The translations under genes and the position numbers were made by a program. Shown in pieces: positions 50,517-63,807 of a DNA stretch of 64,000 nucleotides. The notes below the pieces were generated by a model. It worked only from the letters and a program-made list of their open reading frames with translations. It made no database searches and was not told where the DNA came from. Origin of the DNA: Geosiphon pyriformis (Eukaryota; Glomeromycota; Glomeromycetes; Archaeosporales; Geosiphonaceae); NCBI GenBank assembly GCA_016748015.1, contig JAAOMT010000657.1, positions 221,271 through 285,270 on the forward strand, read 5' to 3'. Positions within the stretch are counted from its first letter, which is position 1. Each line of letters starts with the position of its first letter.

Positions 50517-53500
50517 TCATACACTCACCTTCATACGTTTAACATTGGCTGCAAGCTTGGCTTCATCGTTGGATTTTCTAGCGCTACTCTTTCCTTGAAT
50601 AGTATCAAGACTGAGACCAGGTATCTGAGGTGACAAGAGCTCCATTTTTAACTTCTGTCTCATGCCCCCTGCGGCGCTTCCAACCAGGTCTTCGTCAATG
50701 GTAATTTGAACAATTATTTTATCAAATAACTTGATGCTCACGTTGTTAGTAGATGAATCAAGACTATTATTGCGAGGATTGTAAACAACAGGGGGGGCAG
50801 AAGCAGCGAGTGCGGTCTTCGTTGGAGATGAGTAAACAATACCTTCAATTCCATATCTGTGAAAAAATTCGAGTAGTTTTTTAGGATGGTGATTAAGAAT
50901 ACGGCAACAAGCCTTTCTTACCGTGGAACTAGTACAATAAATCCATTCTTGAGTATTCTCGTAACAAAGCCTTCTTCCTGTTCAATTTTATCCTTGAAAA
51001 AGATGTTTGTATGCAATTCAACTGAACTTCGAGCAGCCATTTGCGCCATTCTGTGACGATAATTTAACCCTAATAATAAATAAAGAAGCTAATTAATTGC
51101 TTTAAGATAATACAGCTTAAGCAGGAAGTTTGGATTGCAATTTACCCTCGCATAATGATTGCATCTTATGGATATCTGTAAGCTCGCTTCCATAAACTGA
51201 ATTAGGTTCGATACAAGCGGCCAATAATCTGTGAACAATAACATCTGAAAGACAGTTGAGGAGTGAGTAGAGGGAAATTTAGTAAAAGGATATTTGTTAT
51301 GGGTAATATTATAAAATTTTCAAAAAATACCAGCATATCTTCTAATTGGTGATGTGAAATGTGTGTATATGTCCGACGCAAGGCCATAATGCCGAAAATT
51401 GGATTGGACGGTATTTCCGGCACAAAAATAGATAGCTTGCATCATACATCGCGTAGTCATTATTCGAAGAAGTTTATTGAAATACGGCTCATGCGGTAGC
51501 TAGAAATAATGAAAATGCTTTAAATGAAATTGATCTGTTTAAAACTTTCATCATAGAAATTTAGAAGTTTAAAGGTTATACCTCAGCTTGGTTCAATGAA
51601 TCAGCGAGGCTTTTCGAAGTGTCAAATTTTAGTGTAAAACCAAATGGAGCAATTGCTTTAGATAAGTTCTCCAAATTTGCGTTTGCGGGTGGTGGATGTC
51701 GTCTAATATAAATATTTTTTAGAAAATATTGAAATTTTAAAATTCGAAATTTTGATATACCTTAACAAGGAAGAACTCGGAAATTTGGAAAAAATTTTTT
51801 CGGCGACAGAGATGTTGGCAAGTAACATAAACTCTTCTACAAGGGCATTTGTTTCCTTCAATTCCTTCAATTCTGTACATAATGAAGCATAATATCTGCA
51901 GAAGGGGAGGTTACTATTTGAAAAGTGATGATCTTAAAGGATACCAACATCTACGGGATCCTGGGAATCATTTTCCAGTTGAAAACGAACTTCTGGGCTG
52001 GCCAGCGTCAGAGCACCACGTTCTAGACGTTTTGCGTGAAGCTTCTTTGCAAGTTGATTCAAAACTCTAATCCCATTAGTGAGGTCATCTTGTAATCGAC
52101 TAATTAAAATTCAAAAATCTGGTTATGGATATCAATTTTCAAGACAACTATTATCTTCATATTGAAAAAAATCCAACCGGTCGTCGATACGCCTCTGAGC
52201 TTCCTCGTATGTCAGTGAAGCTTTAGACGCAATAACACTCTTGGTGAAATTTACACTGATAATCTCAGCCTCAGGATTAATTTCCTTTCAGAAAAGTATT
52301 ATAGCCTAATTTAATGAAAATGATATTTATATGAAGGAAAAGCTAATCTTTTATTTACTTACCCACAAGCAAGAAAAGGCTAATCGATCAACATTCTCTT
52401 TAAGGGAACAAAGATCTACCGAATATGACGAACAGAAAAACCTCAGTAACAGGCAATTATCGAGAAATAACACTAAATTGATATTTCGCACCACTTACTG
52501 CTTCCCAACAAAAAAGGAATCATGTCAACACGTTTGTTAACCAGATAAACGGTCGTTCCGCGATTTGCAGCTTCTTGATCAATGGCAGTTCCTGGCTTAA
52601 GGAAGTGAGTAACATCGGCAATGTCTTTGAAGATAACATAAATGTTATTTAGAAGTGTAAAGGTCTCAGAGAAAGTAACTGAATATTAAATGGTTAAAAA
52701 TTCTCAAAACTTACGGACACCGACTTCAAAATTACCATTAGGAAGCAGTCGGACGTGCAACGCATCATCAATATCCGTACAGCCTATAGTCTTGAAATTA
52801 GGATAATATTTATAGAACTATTATATGAATATACTTTGTTTTCATACCAGGTGGATCAATACTACAGATATTTAGATTCCGGAAATCTGCCCTGTTGCGT
52901 ATATCGTCCTCAGTCATCTTCCAATTAGCACCCTCGAAAGGCAGATCGTTCAAAACTTGCAGTGAAAAATCTTGATGCGGTACATCGTGTTCTAATAGCA
53001 AAACCTCAGTTTCAGTAGCCTTATCACCAGCCGCACCGAGAGCACGAACAAAATGCCCTTGCGGAAACCTAGTGATAACAAATACCAAATAGTTAATAAA
53101 GTAACCATTGAACTAATGAATGTAGTGTTTTTCATATAGCACCTGGAATCTTTTGGCCAAGAATCAATTGCGACTAGTATTCGTTGGCCCATTATATTTT
53201 GAGCCTGTCGCGTTCTAATTCGGATGAAAGGGATGCGCCTATCCATTGTAACGACTAACACATTTTCAGACATCTTTGAAGATATAGATCCTTGGACAGA
53301 TTGTTTCTTGATAAAGCCACAATATCTAATTTACAGTTAAGGTGATAAAATAACCAACAAGTATAGATGTGACAATCCTGCAAAAATAATTAGGATACGG
53401 TCTCCATTTTCTTTTGATGATTCCAACCACTTTTCCAGTTGGTTGTGGAGGTAATGTTATCACCTCCTCGGGTTCAGAGATACTTTGTTTTTTTGAATCT

Positions 53501-55055
53501 TGATCTTCTTCGGTATCCATGCTCAAATTACTTTCTTCATCTTAATAAAATTTATAGCTACGTTTTTAAGGAGTACTTATATTCAAACAGAAAAACACAA
53601 TTTATAATATATAAAAATGGCTGACCCTCATCCACCACAGCTGCCGTAGGTGTTCGAAGCCATTCAGATTTTGGAAGCAATTGAACAGCGACAACATCTC
53701 CTTGAATTGCTCGATTCATCGATGGACGACCTATTATCATTATTTGAGTTTCTACTCCCTCTACGTTTGCCATAATAGACCCCTAGGCAATTTGATTATG
53801 AATATCTTGAATGAAGTTCTTTGAATAAAACTAATACCACAATCCTCAAATCGTACCTCAAGATAATTATGGGTGCTGATACTCAAGCTTCCCTGATAAA
53901 AAGTTCCGGATTTGATTCCGTTTGCTATCTGAGCTGAACTCAGATGCTACATCATCATGAAATAGGAAAGAATAAAATCTAAATATATGCTTGTGAAATA
54001 ACATCTGAAGCTTCCGATCATCTACCTCATCATGTGTAAAATCTTTATCTTTCGTTTCTTGACTAGTGGATAAGTTGCTAAGCATGTCAGCCAATTCGGG
54101 ACTATCAACCATAGATTCCACATACTGTCTTACTTTTCAAGCAAATATGAATGAGTTTTCGATTTAAGAATTCCGGATATTTTGATCAAGGTTTTTGTTT
54201 ACCTGAAACAGCAATTAAATCATCTTTTGTTGCTTTTTCTCTGTTTCCAAGATCATCGGATAATAGTACTATTTTGACGGGTTCACGATTATTATTGAGA
54301 ACTGCTAGATGGGTAGAATACCATTTTACAGCCATGCGTATAGCTATAAGCCAAATGAATTTATTAATTAGCTCAAGTTTCAAGCTTGTTTTGATGCATT
54401 TTTATTTTTAATACATATTCGATCATTATAAGATGCTAAATTGCTTCATCCAAAAATTAATTTATTGAGATGAAATGACAAACCTCTGTCATTTCTATCG
54501 TTTGGCGTTTCATCTTTTAATCTTTCTGTATATGTTTCTCTTTGTATAGTGAGATATGAAAAATCAATTGAGATGGATTTGATAAAAGCCGACAATTCTC
54601 ACAAAATTTAAAATTACCTATGATGTTCGTTAGAAAAAACATAAAAATGACGATCTTTATCGCTAATGATGTTTTTTAATCTATTGTAGATTGAAAGACT
54701 CAAATGTCGCAACTCTTCACATACAGTTTGCAAAACGATAACGTTTTGTATAGCTGGGTGCTCAATTATATCAATCTAGAAAAAGGAAGTACATGAATTT
54801 TTATAAACTCTATTTTTCAACAATAATCATCAAAGTATATACCTGATTCATGAACACATTCGTATCTGCTATTATAAAGTGAGATTTGAATAATTGTGAA
54901 GCTGAAGGAGCCACAGTCAATGCTGGCTGAGTGTGTAAACACTTTGAACAAAACTCTGCTGAACACCAAATATCATCTCGCAAATAGTGTTCTTGAACAA
55001 CTTTAACAGCATTCCCTTTTTTTGTACGTTTGATAAACCCTTTGGAGCGAAGCAT
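50517..55055 (-). CDS. RRP44: Exosome exonuclease/endonuclease RRP44 (DIS3)
   Basis: Catalytic subunit of the RNA exosome: 3'-5' exonuclease (RNB) plus PIN endonuclease. My model has 21 GT-AG exons, 2967 nt, 988 aa (yeast about 1001, human about 958). Exons: 55055-54843, 54775-54618, 54539-54484, 54343-54203, 54132-54026, 53946-53857, 53782-53626, 53540-53399, 53325-53143, 53068-52848, 52783-52715, 52624-52499, 52415-52363, 52284-52178, 52099-51945, 51872-51761, 51702-51582, 51499-51331, 51244-51146, 51069-50922, 50856-50517. CR3 cysteines C31/C36/C39; PIN residues D64, E91/E92, D138, D141; RNB motif SIDPPG-CTDIDD with D487, D493, D495 and D496; S1-like C-terminus. The MLRSKGF start matches the animal protein. 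It begins 188 bp downstream of the phosphatase stop. A GTGAGT near the end could be one more donor. Confidence 0.95.
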
Positions 55056-55243
55056 GTTCCCCACATATAATATGACTCGCAAAAATTTCGAACACCCAAG
55101 AATCAAATAATCTCTAATCACATTATCATGGATATTTTGCTAAGAATATCAGTACATCATGAATAATTAATCAGTTATGAAAAAATTTCTTTAACTATAA
55201 AATCTAGCTATACTTCATTTCTAAATAGGACATTGAACACGCT

Positions 55244-56578
55244 TTACATTAATTTAGGATGCCAAAAAGGACGAGGTGATAATTTTCCTTGAAATACTAC
55301 CTTCCCATCTGTATCTTTAGCTTCTGAAGCATCAACAAATTGAAAATCCATTTCACCGGTTTTATCACTTATGGTAACATGCAGGAATCCAGGTTTTACT
55401 ATTCCCCAATCTTTTCCCTTGCACCCCTCACTTAATCTACTTCCACTGCCAGAAATAAAATGTGCCATTGGCGAAAAATCTTGAGGCCCCTTATATTCTA
55501 AAACATGATTATGTCCAGCAAAATATGCCGTAACACGATGTTTTTCAAAAAGTGGTTGAAGTCGATACATATAATGATTATCAATACATGAACCAATTAA
55601 TGGATGATGCCCTATAAATTGAACTGTATGTTAAAAAGATTTAATAAAAAGGAACTATAACTTTGTGAAAGAAGAAACTCACCAACAACTAAAATCCATT
55701 TAGCATCTTGATTTTCGATCAGTTTTTGTTCAATCCATTTTATCTTTTCTTCAACAGCTGATTCGAGGTTCCAACCCATCATTAAAAAATTTTCCTTCAT
55801 TACTTTTTTCGATTGATCAAGTTTATTATAATCATAAAAGAAAAGATCAGTATCAATATGTATCCAAGCGATCTTAGTCCGGGTTGGTCCAATTACAGAG
55901 GTTCGAACGTAATATAAGGATGGAAGAAAAAAACGGGGGTTTTTGTTGAGACTGTAATCAATTTGCGCAGTAATATTATTATACCTTTTGAGTAATAAAA
56001 GTGAGTTAAAATTTTTTCTGATTTCAAATTTGATTTATAAAATATGACTAACCAATCATGGTTCCCAGCGACACTATACCATGGTATAGTTGATAACTTG
56101 CCCTTGTACACCTCCAGCCAAATAGTTTTCCATTTTTCATCCTCAACACTTTTAACACCTTGATAATCATAAACCCCACCCTCATAAAAATTATCTTTTT
56201 GAATCGATAAATTGAAATGGATAACAGGATTAGTTTAAAATTTCAAACAAGGGCAATTTGCTTAATTTCTAAGAAATAGGCTTAACTAAAACTATGCTAC
56301 TAATACGGACCGCCAACATTGATGATAAATTTGCTATTATATTTGTCTGCATACTTTTCCATGGCGTTTGCCACTAATCGTTGTAATTCACCATTTTTGT
56401 CACCTTTTAAACCCAAATCCCCCCAATCACCCACCACCAAGAAATCTAAACTTTCGTCTTCATAATGCTCTTTATAAACTTTTGAAGAAGGTTGAAGTAT
56501 TAAAATGTCGCTCAAGCTTCTATTGAGTAAGAAGATAAAGAGGTAAAGGAACAATGAGTTTTTATAAAAGTAAAACAT
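55244..56578 (-). CDS. Secreted purple acid phosphatase (tartrate-resistant type)
   Basis: Metallophosphoesterase of the low-molecular-weight purple acid phosphatase type, releasing phosphate from organic esters, likely at the cell surface or in the vacuole. Exons 56578-56311, 56194-56053, 55984-55683 and 55611-55244 give 1080 nt, 359 aa. Residues 1-23 form a hydrophobic signal peptide. The five metal-ligand blocks are present: GDWG (D51), GDNFY (D91, Y94), GNHD (N134), VVGHHP (H239/H240) and GHNH (H271, H273). Several splice junctions cut within these motifs, which fixes the model. The gene lies between a homeobox gene and RRP44, all on one strand. A 16-bp palindrome is about 230 bp upstream of the start. 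Confidence 0.95.
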
Positions 56579-56809
56579 CTTTTGGTTCCCACAACATAGG
56601 ATTGATGTTTAAAATATCACATCAATAAAGTCATCCAATCAGAGTGTTAAGAAATATTAGACCCCAAAATAATCTCTTATTAGAACCACTTGGCCGATTT
56701 ATCAAAAGTGGCGTGGACAGCTGTGCAAGATTAAAGACTTAATCTCCTTCAGTATGATTTTAATAATTTTGACAAGTTCAAAACGATTTGCTTTTACTCT
56801 ATTGATTGA

Positions 56810-56825
56810 CGTGAAAACTTTCACG
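56810..56825. promoter_or_regulatory. 16-bp palindrome upstream of the phosphatase
   Basis: CGTGAAA-AC-TTTCACG is a perfect inverted repeat with 7-bp arms, about 230 bp before the phosphatase start codon. It could bind a dimeric regulator; the binding factor is unknown. Confidence 0.4.
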
Positions 56826-56973
56826 AAAATAGATAATGTACTATGTATAAAAGATCAAAAATAATTGCTGCAAAAATGGTAAATAGTTGACCCTTTTACA
56901 AGTTTTGGTTGACACCCTAAAGTTCCCAGTGACCAAATAGACTGTTGAGATTCAGCTTCTCAACGACAAATAC

Positions 56974-56990
56974 CTGATATGTAATATCAG
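56974..56990. promoter_or_regulatory. 17-bp palindrome CTGATAT-gta-ATATCAG
   Basis: A perfect inverted repeat with 7-bp arms, about 400 bp upstream of the phosphatase. In an AT-rich intergenic region it may be chance. Confidence 0.25.
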
Positions 56991-57621
56991 ATATCATCTT
57001 AGTAAGGCCATCAGTCAGTGTGCGTGTAACAACCCTCAGACGCGAGAATATTATTAGATCCAAAAATTAATTTGAAAATAGTAAATCACTTAGTAAAATA
57101 GTCAGATCCCAGAAAATAGTAGGGAATAGCCCTGTCCTGAACATTATTAAAACACTTGGAAAATCTTAAAAACTTAAATGTTCGGTAATAAGCACATTAT
57201 CACATTAGATGAATTCTTAAGAAAATGATGGAGAAACACACTGTTTATATACAAGTACAAATTACCAAAGGCGCCGCGAATATTTACTAAAAGAAGGAAG
57301 ATGAGAGAAACAATGAAGTTGTTTGATGAAGGGAAAATATTTTTAAGGTAAAGAATTTTATGTTCATAGTTGCTATCATAGGATAAAAAAAGTATTTCCC
57401 GTATACATTCTTTGACACCAAATGTGTGCCGAATATATATTGAGAAATAATTATGTACAAATGGGAGGAAAAAGCTCGATCAAAAACATATATTTAACAA
57501 AAGAAATTCTTGGGAGTTTAAAGGGTGGTGGATGCTATATTAACAAGATGGATATTCATAATAGAGGGGTGGATTAAAAGGTTGGATTTTAATAGATGGA
57601 CGGGTGGATAGGTGGGAGGGT

Positions 57622-59432
57622 TCAATTTTGTAATCTTACTATTAAATTTTCGTAATTTGAAACAAGGCCAGTTCGAGTGTCATACGTTTGCATAAAACTG
57701 ATCGGATTCGCACCTTGAATATCTACGCAGGGATTATTTCCTCCATTGTGGATATTTGTCGTATTCAATTGGTTCCATTGCGAAGAGCCAATAGCGTGGC
57801 AATCCAAATGAATTTTCGAATCGTTCTCAATAATGGAAACTTTGGAAGATTTTAAATCAATTCCATTATTCCAAAATTGATTATCCTTGACATTTCCCCA
57901 AAACGTGGAGTTCAGATTTTGCCCTCGAAGATATTGAGCTCCAGTTTGAGGGGCATATTCTGACTCATTGATTGTATGATGGATATCAAAGGAGAACGTA
58001 CCCGATTGATCTGTTGGGTTGGATATGAATTCTGCATCTCCATATTCTGAAATCTGCGAAAAAGAGTAAAAGTTGGCTGGTTCAGAAAATCTGCGTTTTA
58101 CCTAAAAAATTTATAAACATTTGAAAAAAGTTAAAAGTTTTATTTAATGTCTCATGTTTTTTATAAGGATTACATTAATAATGATAAGTCACAAACCTGA
58201 GCAGGTACTGCGAGAAAATGGTGCATATTGGAATCATTATAAAAAGTTTGATCTTCGATAATTGTGGATAACGCTTGTTGCTGTCGATCAGTTTCGGAGA
58301 CAATCTTTTCGCCCATAAAAGAGGTCATCAATTCAGGTGGACAAGAATTGCGACGAGTATGATTAATCGAGGTGGAATCAAATGGATCGGATTGATCATC
58401 AAGGAGGGTATCTTCACTAATGACAGATCGAACGGTAGTTGGACTATAGTTATTATAACCATCAAAATAATCCGGAATTGTGTGATTAGATTGCGGGGTT
58501 CCAATCGACATAGATTGTGAATCTGTGATTGATATTTCAGTAGAAGTCTCGAGTGACATAGAGAGTAAGCTCCCGATGGGCATAATTTGGGTTTGATCGA
58601 TTGAATCATAAACTTCGTTCGCTGATAGATAGTCTGGGTGTGGAGATCGTTCAGTAATTGGTAAAGCAACCATATGTTGTTGCACCCAAGCTTCTACTTG
58701 AGGAAATTGACGTTGTTGTACCATAAACTGAAATTCTTCGTTTGTACCAGGAATTTGAATTGGTTCAATATTCGGTTTTGAACGAAGCGAGGTTTTGGGC
58801 TTTTGATGAGAACTCTCAGTATCCTCTGAAACAATTTGTTCTACCAATACTGGTTTGTGCTCTTCTGAATAAAATGGATCATCATACGAACAAGAAAACT
58901 CCTGTTCGTCCTTAATTTGAGAGCAACTCTTTTGAGGATCAATCAAAGATGACTCATCTTCACAAGAGTCAACTTTTAAGATGTTATTCAAGCAATCATC
59001 AGTCGAACAGTTTTGAGCCAAATTATGATTTGAGAACGGATCTTCTGGCTCTTGTTCAAAAGGGCTTTCAGGCGTTAGACCTTCCTGAACGTCCGATTGA
59101 TCCCCATCAAAATATTTGATTTTTTTTGCTTTAGCACGACGGTTTTGAAACCACACCTGGACACCCCTAGGTGTCATATTCAATTTTTGTGCTAATAACT
59201 GTCGCACGGAAGAGTGAGGTTTGGGATTTTCGGTGAAGGTTTTTTCCAACGATTTAAGTTGGTAACGAGACGTCCTACGACGGTGTTTAACCTCAAACGG
59301 GTTATAAAATGTCGGTTTGAATTCGCCATGAGGGGACTGAGGAAAGGCGTCAAACATTTGCGGGACTGGATGAAGTTGGTTAGAAGCGGAAAGTGTCTGC
59401 CCTTCTAAAAAACCTTTTTCCTTATGGTTCAT
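57622..59432 (-). CDS. Homeobox transcription factor
   Basis: Two exons, 59432-58197 and 58101-57622 (1716 nt, 571 aa); intron GTTTGT...TTTTAG in phase 0. A second in-frame acceptor (TTCGCAG, about 58056) could shorten exon 2 by 16 codons. The homeodomain spans about residues 49-108: an Arg-rich arm, a middle part ending in LNMTPRGVQVWFQNRRAKAKK, with Gln at homeodomain position 50. It is a typical (not TALE) homeodomain and resembles the fungal PHO2/GRF10 kind by eye. The rest is Ser/Gln/Asp-rich and low-complexity, as in many activators. It is the only gene in the window upstream of the acid phosphatase on the same strand. Confidence 0.9.
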
Positions 59433-59942
59433 TTGTAGTCTCCTCTCTTCACGCTGGTAGCTCTAGGCTAGAAACGGTAGTGCCAACAAAAGGAAGGAAA
59501 TGTTTTTTTCAAGGAGAAAAGTTTCGAAGAAAGATTCACCAATATCCTTTGATCGGCACATTACATTCTATCAATAAAACCTATCTTGAACGGAATATTG
59601 TAATGCGTAGTGCCAAAATAATTGGATTTCTTAAATTATATGATTTTATTGCCATTTGTTCATACAGTCAAGCTTTTTTTTAGTGCACATTCTTGCTAAT
59701 TACACATCCTAATTTCAGGACTCTAAATACACACCTTCTGTATTTTATATGCGCAAAAGATTTTGCGGTCCCGATATTTACATTAATAGACTAATGCAAT
59801 ATATAAAAATTAATACATGTAATAAGATTTAATAAAAGCCTATATAATAAGCAGGATTAATTTACAGCTTTGTAATTAACTTAAAGATAAAGCTGTAGTT
59901 TAAAAAATTTTTAAAATGAAACTTATTTTGTTTTTAACATAT
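59433..59942. other. Homeobox upstream region, no gene seen
   Basis: A 510-bp stretch between the homeobox start codon and the LTR of A6. One short frame is open on the plus strand (to 59683) but lacks support. It likely holds the native promoter. Confidence 0.6.
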
Positions 59943-60549
59943 TGTTACGGATTGGAGTAACAAGCTAACAGATACCAAGAGAGAACAGGATTGTAGGGTG
60001 ATGGAATTAATCAAAGAGGATTCAACTTCAAGGAGCGAATTGAATGAGTATGGATTCAATGTGCGAGATCAGTCTCATAAAATATCTCAGTCGCTATTCT
60101 TTTCAAAGGATAATTGGGGAATCTGAAGGTAGAGAGATTAGTCCATACTGTCAACAAATGATAACACACTGGTATAATTCTATGCCTCATGTCGGTGCTC
60201 TTAGAATTTGATATCAGATATCAAATGTACTCTTCAGTCACGTTTTATTCAATAATCTTCAAATGCTACAATTATATGAGTCAGGAAAAGGGTAGGTAAA
60301 TGCCAACAAGTAATTTTTTATCCCAAGATGTTTGGATACTTGAAGGTAAGGAAAAGGGAATAAGTGATAGGAGAAGAATTGAGATGATAGTTGTTATTTT
60401 ATTTATTCTTGATTAATTGCTACATATTTTTCTGCAGTTAAGAGACTCATCACTTATATAGCTATTAAAAGTGGTTAGGTTATTGATCAGGTCAATGATC
60501 ACTATCTAAAAATAGAGTGGTTAATTATGTGACATCAGTAGTTAATACA
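59943..60549 (-). repeat. 3' LTR of element A6
   Basis: The plus strand begins TGTTACGGATTGG and ends TTAATACA, the inverse of the A1 LTR. It has about two units of the 12-bp repeat and is better preserved than the A6 coding part. It ends about 510 bp upstream of the homeobox start, in the same orientation as that gene. Confidence 0.92.
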
Positions 60550-63500
60550 TGTGATAATTAATAAAACTATGGTTTTTAACTGTAATATTATTCTCTCCAA
60601 AGAGATTGAGCTCTGGCGAAATCAAGCTATTTATGAGATAATTTAATTGAAGGATTTTGTCTAATTTAAAACTAACTAGTTTGGTGAAGTTTTTTGGGGT
60701 AAAATAAGTTTTGTATTCAAAAGACTAACTCTTTATATAAGAGTTTTGGTTCTTCTGACAATAATTAAAATTCTTGGAATATCTAATTATATAATACCCA
60801 AAATTTCCACTTGTATCTCTAAAGTTGTTTTTTTTATGAGCTTTATGTCTTTTATGATTTTACCAAGATAACTATAAAGCTTTAGTTGTCTTTTATATAA
60901 TAGGTTTTTGTCTATAAATAAGATTTTTTTAATCATTTTTTCAATTGTAATAGAAAGTAAAAGTATTGTTGCTATAATGTTTTTAAGCAGATACTTATCT
61001 AATTTACTATTAATTTTTTCTTTTTTGGTAATAATTTTCTTTGGTCTAATAACAGTATATGTTTTACTATTATCAATTATGGTGGTTTGTTTTCTAATAA
61101 TTAGAGTAGTATTTGAATAATTTTTGATTCAATACTTATAAAGAGTATAAAAAACATTTTGAATGTTTTGATCCAAAAAATAATTGTTTATGTCAATTAA
61201 AAATACTTTTGTTTTGAGAATAGTGTATTTATTTATATCTGATTTTTGCTGATTATTTGAATTAGTATTACTACAACAAATAACTAATCAGATTATTTGT
61301 AATATTTCTTAAGTTACATACCATAAACAGAGTAATTATTAAAAATTGTTTTATATTGATTTTGTAAGATATAAAAACCATTGTTTAAAACTTTGTTAAT
61401 TATAAAAAGTCTTTTTTATTAGCTAAAAAATTTATTACTATAGATATTGTCTTTGTTTTAATAATATTCTAAAACTAAGTTATTAATATTTAAAAAAGTG
61501 TTTTATAGATTTTTTTTTTTTAAGCTTTTTTTAGAACTGTTTTATTTTTTTAAAAACAATTATTTATGTTTCTACTAAAGAGTCAAAAATAGTACCAAGT
61601 CTTTTTTGCAAAATATTTTTATAATTTTTTATTGTAATTTTTTCAAAAAGTATTGTCTTAATATTAGTTTTTATTGATAGAGTTGCCATTTATTCATAGA
61701 ACAGATAAAAAAGTTTATAACTTGTTATGTTATAATTCATAGTTCTATAAGAAAACAAAATTAAGAGCAGTATTTTGTCTTATAAGTTTGTTTTTTTACT
61801 GGTTTTGGTTAGAGTTTTACATAATATTCTATTGAAATGTTTTATTAAGTTATTTGTTTAGAAGTAATAAAGAAAAAAAAGTTTATAATATATTCTTATT
61901 TTTTTACAAAGTTTTTTAACCAGTATATTGAGAAAAGCTTTTTCTTTATTAAATAAAATTTTTTTGAAGCAGTTATAATAACAAATAATATCTTTATAAA
62001 TAAAGTTGACAATAGAGACTGTTGTTTGATCTGAAGTGATTTTTGCTTCTATTAACTTTGTAAAATAGTCAATAGTTGTGATAATATATCTATTGCCATC
62101 AGAAGTTATTGTTAAAGATCTAACAACATTTATACCAATTCTGTCAAATGATTAACCAACAGAGATTAAATAATATCTTTTTTTTAATTGGGTTTTTTTC
62201 TTCTTTGAAAAATATTACAGATTTTAATGTATTTAGCAATTTTTTTTTCCAAGATAGACAAATAATAATAAGCAAATGTTTTCTGAATTGTTTTTGATTT
62301 TCCAAAGTGTTTAGCTAATAGATTAGTATATATGTTATAGATCACAATTTTTTTTTCTTTAAATCTGATGACTCTTTAAAAACAGTAAGAATTTTTTCTA
62401 TTTTTTTTGTATAGTTAATTTTAACAGATCAAATAAAAATTTGATTGTTTTTACAAATGTTTTTTTTGTTGTTGAATATAATCTGATGGATATTGTTTTT
62501 ATCCAAAAATTTTATTAAGACAGAATAATTATTCAAGTTTATTATTATGTTTGTTTTAAAAAAGAGTTACTAATAATTAAATTGATTTGGTTTGAAAAAA
62601 TTGTACTATTATTGGATGGCAGGTCTAGAAAGAATGTTAGTATTTTAATAATGAGCTTTTTTATAATGTTGTATATTATAATTGAATTTATTCAAGTAAA
62701 GTATTTAGCAAATTATTTATTTGTGTTCCAGCTTTTTTTTTTTGTATAGCTAAACCAAAGCTTAATAATCTGTTACTATTAAAAATTTGGCACCAAAAAG
62801 ATATTTATCCCAATAACTAATAACATATACTACTGCTAGATATTTTTGTTTAGTAATTAAGTAGTTTTGTTCTGCTAAAAAAAGTAATTGACTGACATAA
62901 GCTATAATATGCTTTTTGTTATCTTTATTTTTTGGAAGAAAACAGTATCAAGTTCAAAACCAGATATATTAGTATGGAGAATAAAAAATTGGTTCAAATT
63001 AGATTGCATAAGAATTGGTTCAGTGATTAGTTTTTTTTTAGAGTTTTAAAAACTTTTTGCTAATGTATGCTTCAGTAATAATTAACAGTTTTTTTGAATA
63101 GCTAATTAAAAGAAAAGGCGATTTTGAAAAATTTTTTGACAAATTTGTAATAATAAGAGGCCAAATCAAAAAAAGAACATAATTCATGAATATTTATTGA
63201 TTGTTTAATGTTCTGAACTTTTTTAATCTTGGCAAAATCAGAAAAAATTCCATTTTTTGTAATAAAATAACTAAGGAACTGAATAGATTAATGTTCAAAG
63301 AAAGATTTAATTAGATTAATTTTGAGACCAGCATTTCTGAAAAAATCAAAGATCTTTTGCAAATTTTCAAGATGTTTATTTTAGATTTTTGAGTATATTA
63401 TTATATTATTCAAGTAAACTAGAACAAAATTTTTCTTGACTGATTTAAAAACTTTGTTCATGAAATATTGAAAGATAAGAGAAGCATTAATAAAACCAAA

Positions 63501-63807
63501 GAGCATGATTGTAAATTCATATGTGCTATACTTAATAATAAAGATGGCTTTTTTTCTGCTTTTAAAATTCATCTTTACTTGTTAAAATTCAGTAGTCAAA
63601 TTAATAGTTGAGAAGAAAACAGCACTATTGAATTAATCTAACATTAGATTAATTTTGAAAAGTAGATATATGTCTTTTTTAGTAATGATATTTAATTAGT
63701 AGTAGTTAATACAAAAGTATAGAATTCCATTTTTTTTGAATACTACTACAACTAAAAAAGCCTATTTACTCTTGGTTTTTTGTATAAATCCAAGATTTTT
63801 TATCTAG
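59943..63807 (-). mobile_element. Ty3/gypsy element A6 (family A), minus strand, decayed
   Basis: On the minus strand from right to left: RT remnant (about 63570-63380, YLNN in place of YLDD), RNase H (about 63100-62750), integrase (about 62450-61500), 3' frame remnant (about 61290-60556), LTR (60549-59943). All frames are broken. It is interrupted near the start of RT by a B LTR at 63808. The 5' half is outside the window. Confidence 0.87.

Larger units (their letters stand above)
56579..57621. other. Intergenic region, phosphatase promoter side
   Basis: No gene was recognised. It contains two short palindromes, listed separately, and AT-rich sequence that should hold the phosphatase promoter and the homeobox 3' UTR. 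Confidence 0.6.

Noticed and set aside
52810-53273. Overlapping minus-strand ORFs as separate proteins
   Set aside because: They are exons 9 and 10 of RRP44 extended into introns in different frames.
57622-57807. Apparent separate 61-aa gene
   Set aside because: Its first codon is TTG, and the frame is open upstream to an acceptor that joins the homeobox exon in phase; it is the 3' exon of that gene.
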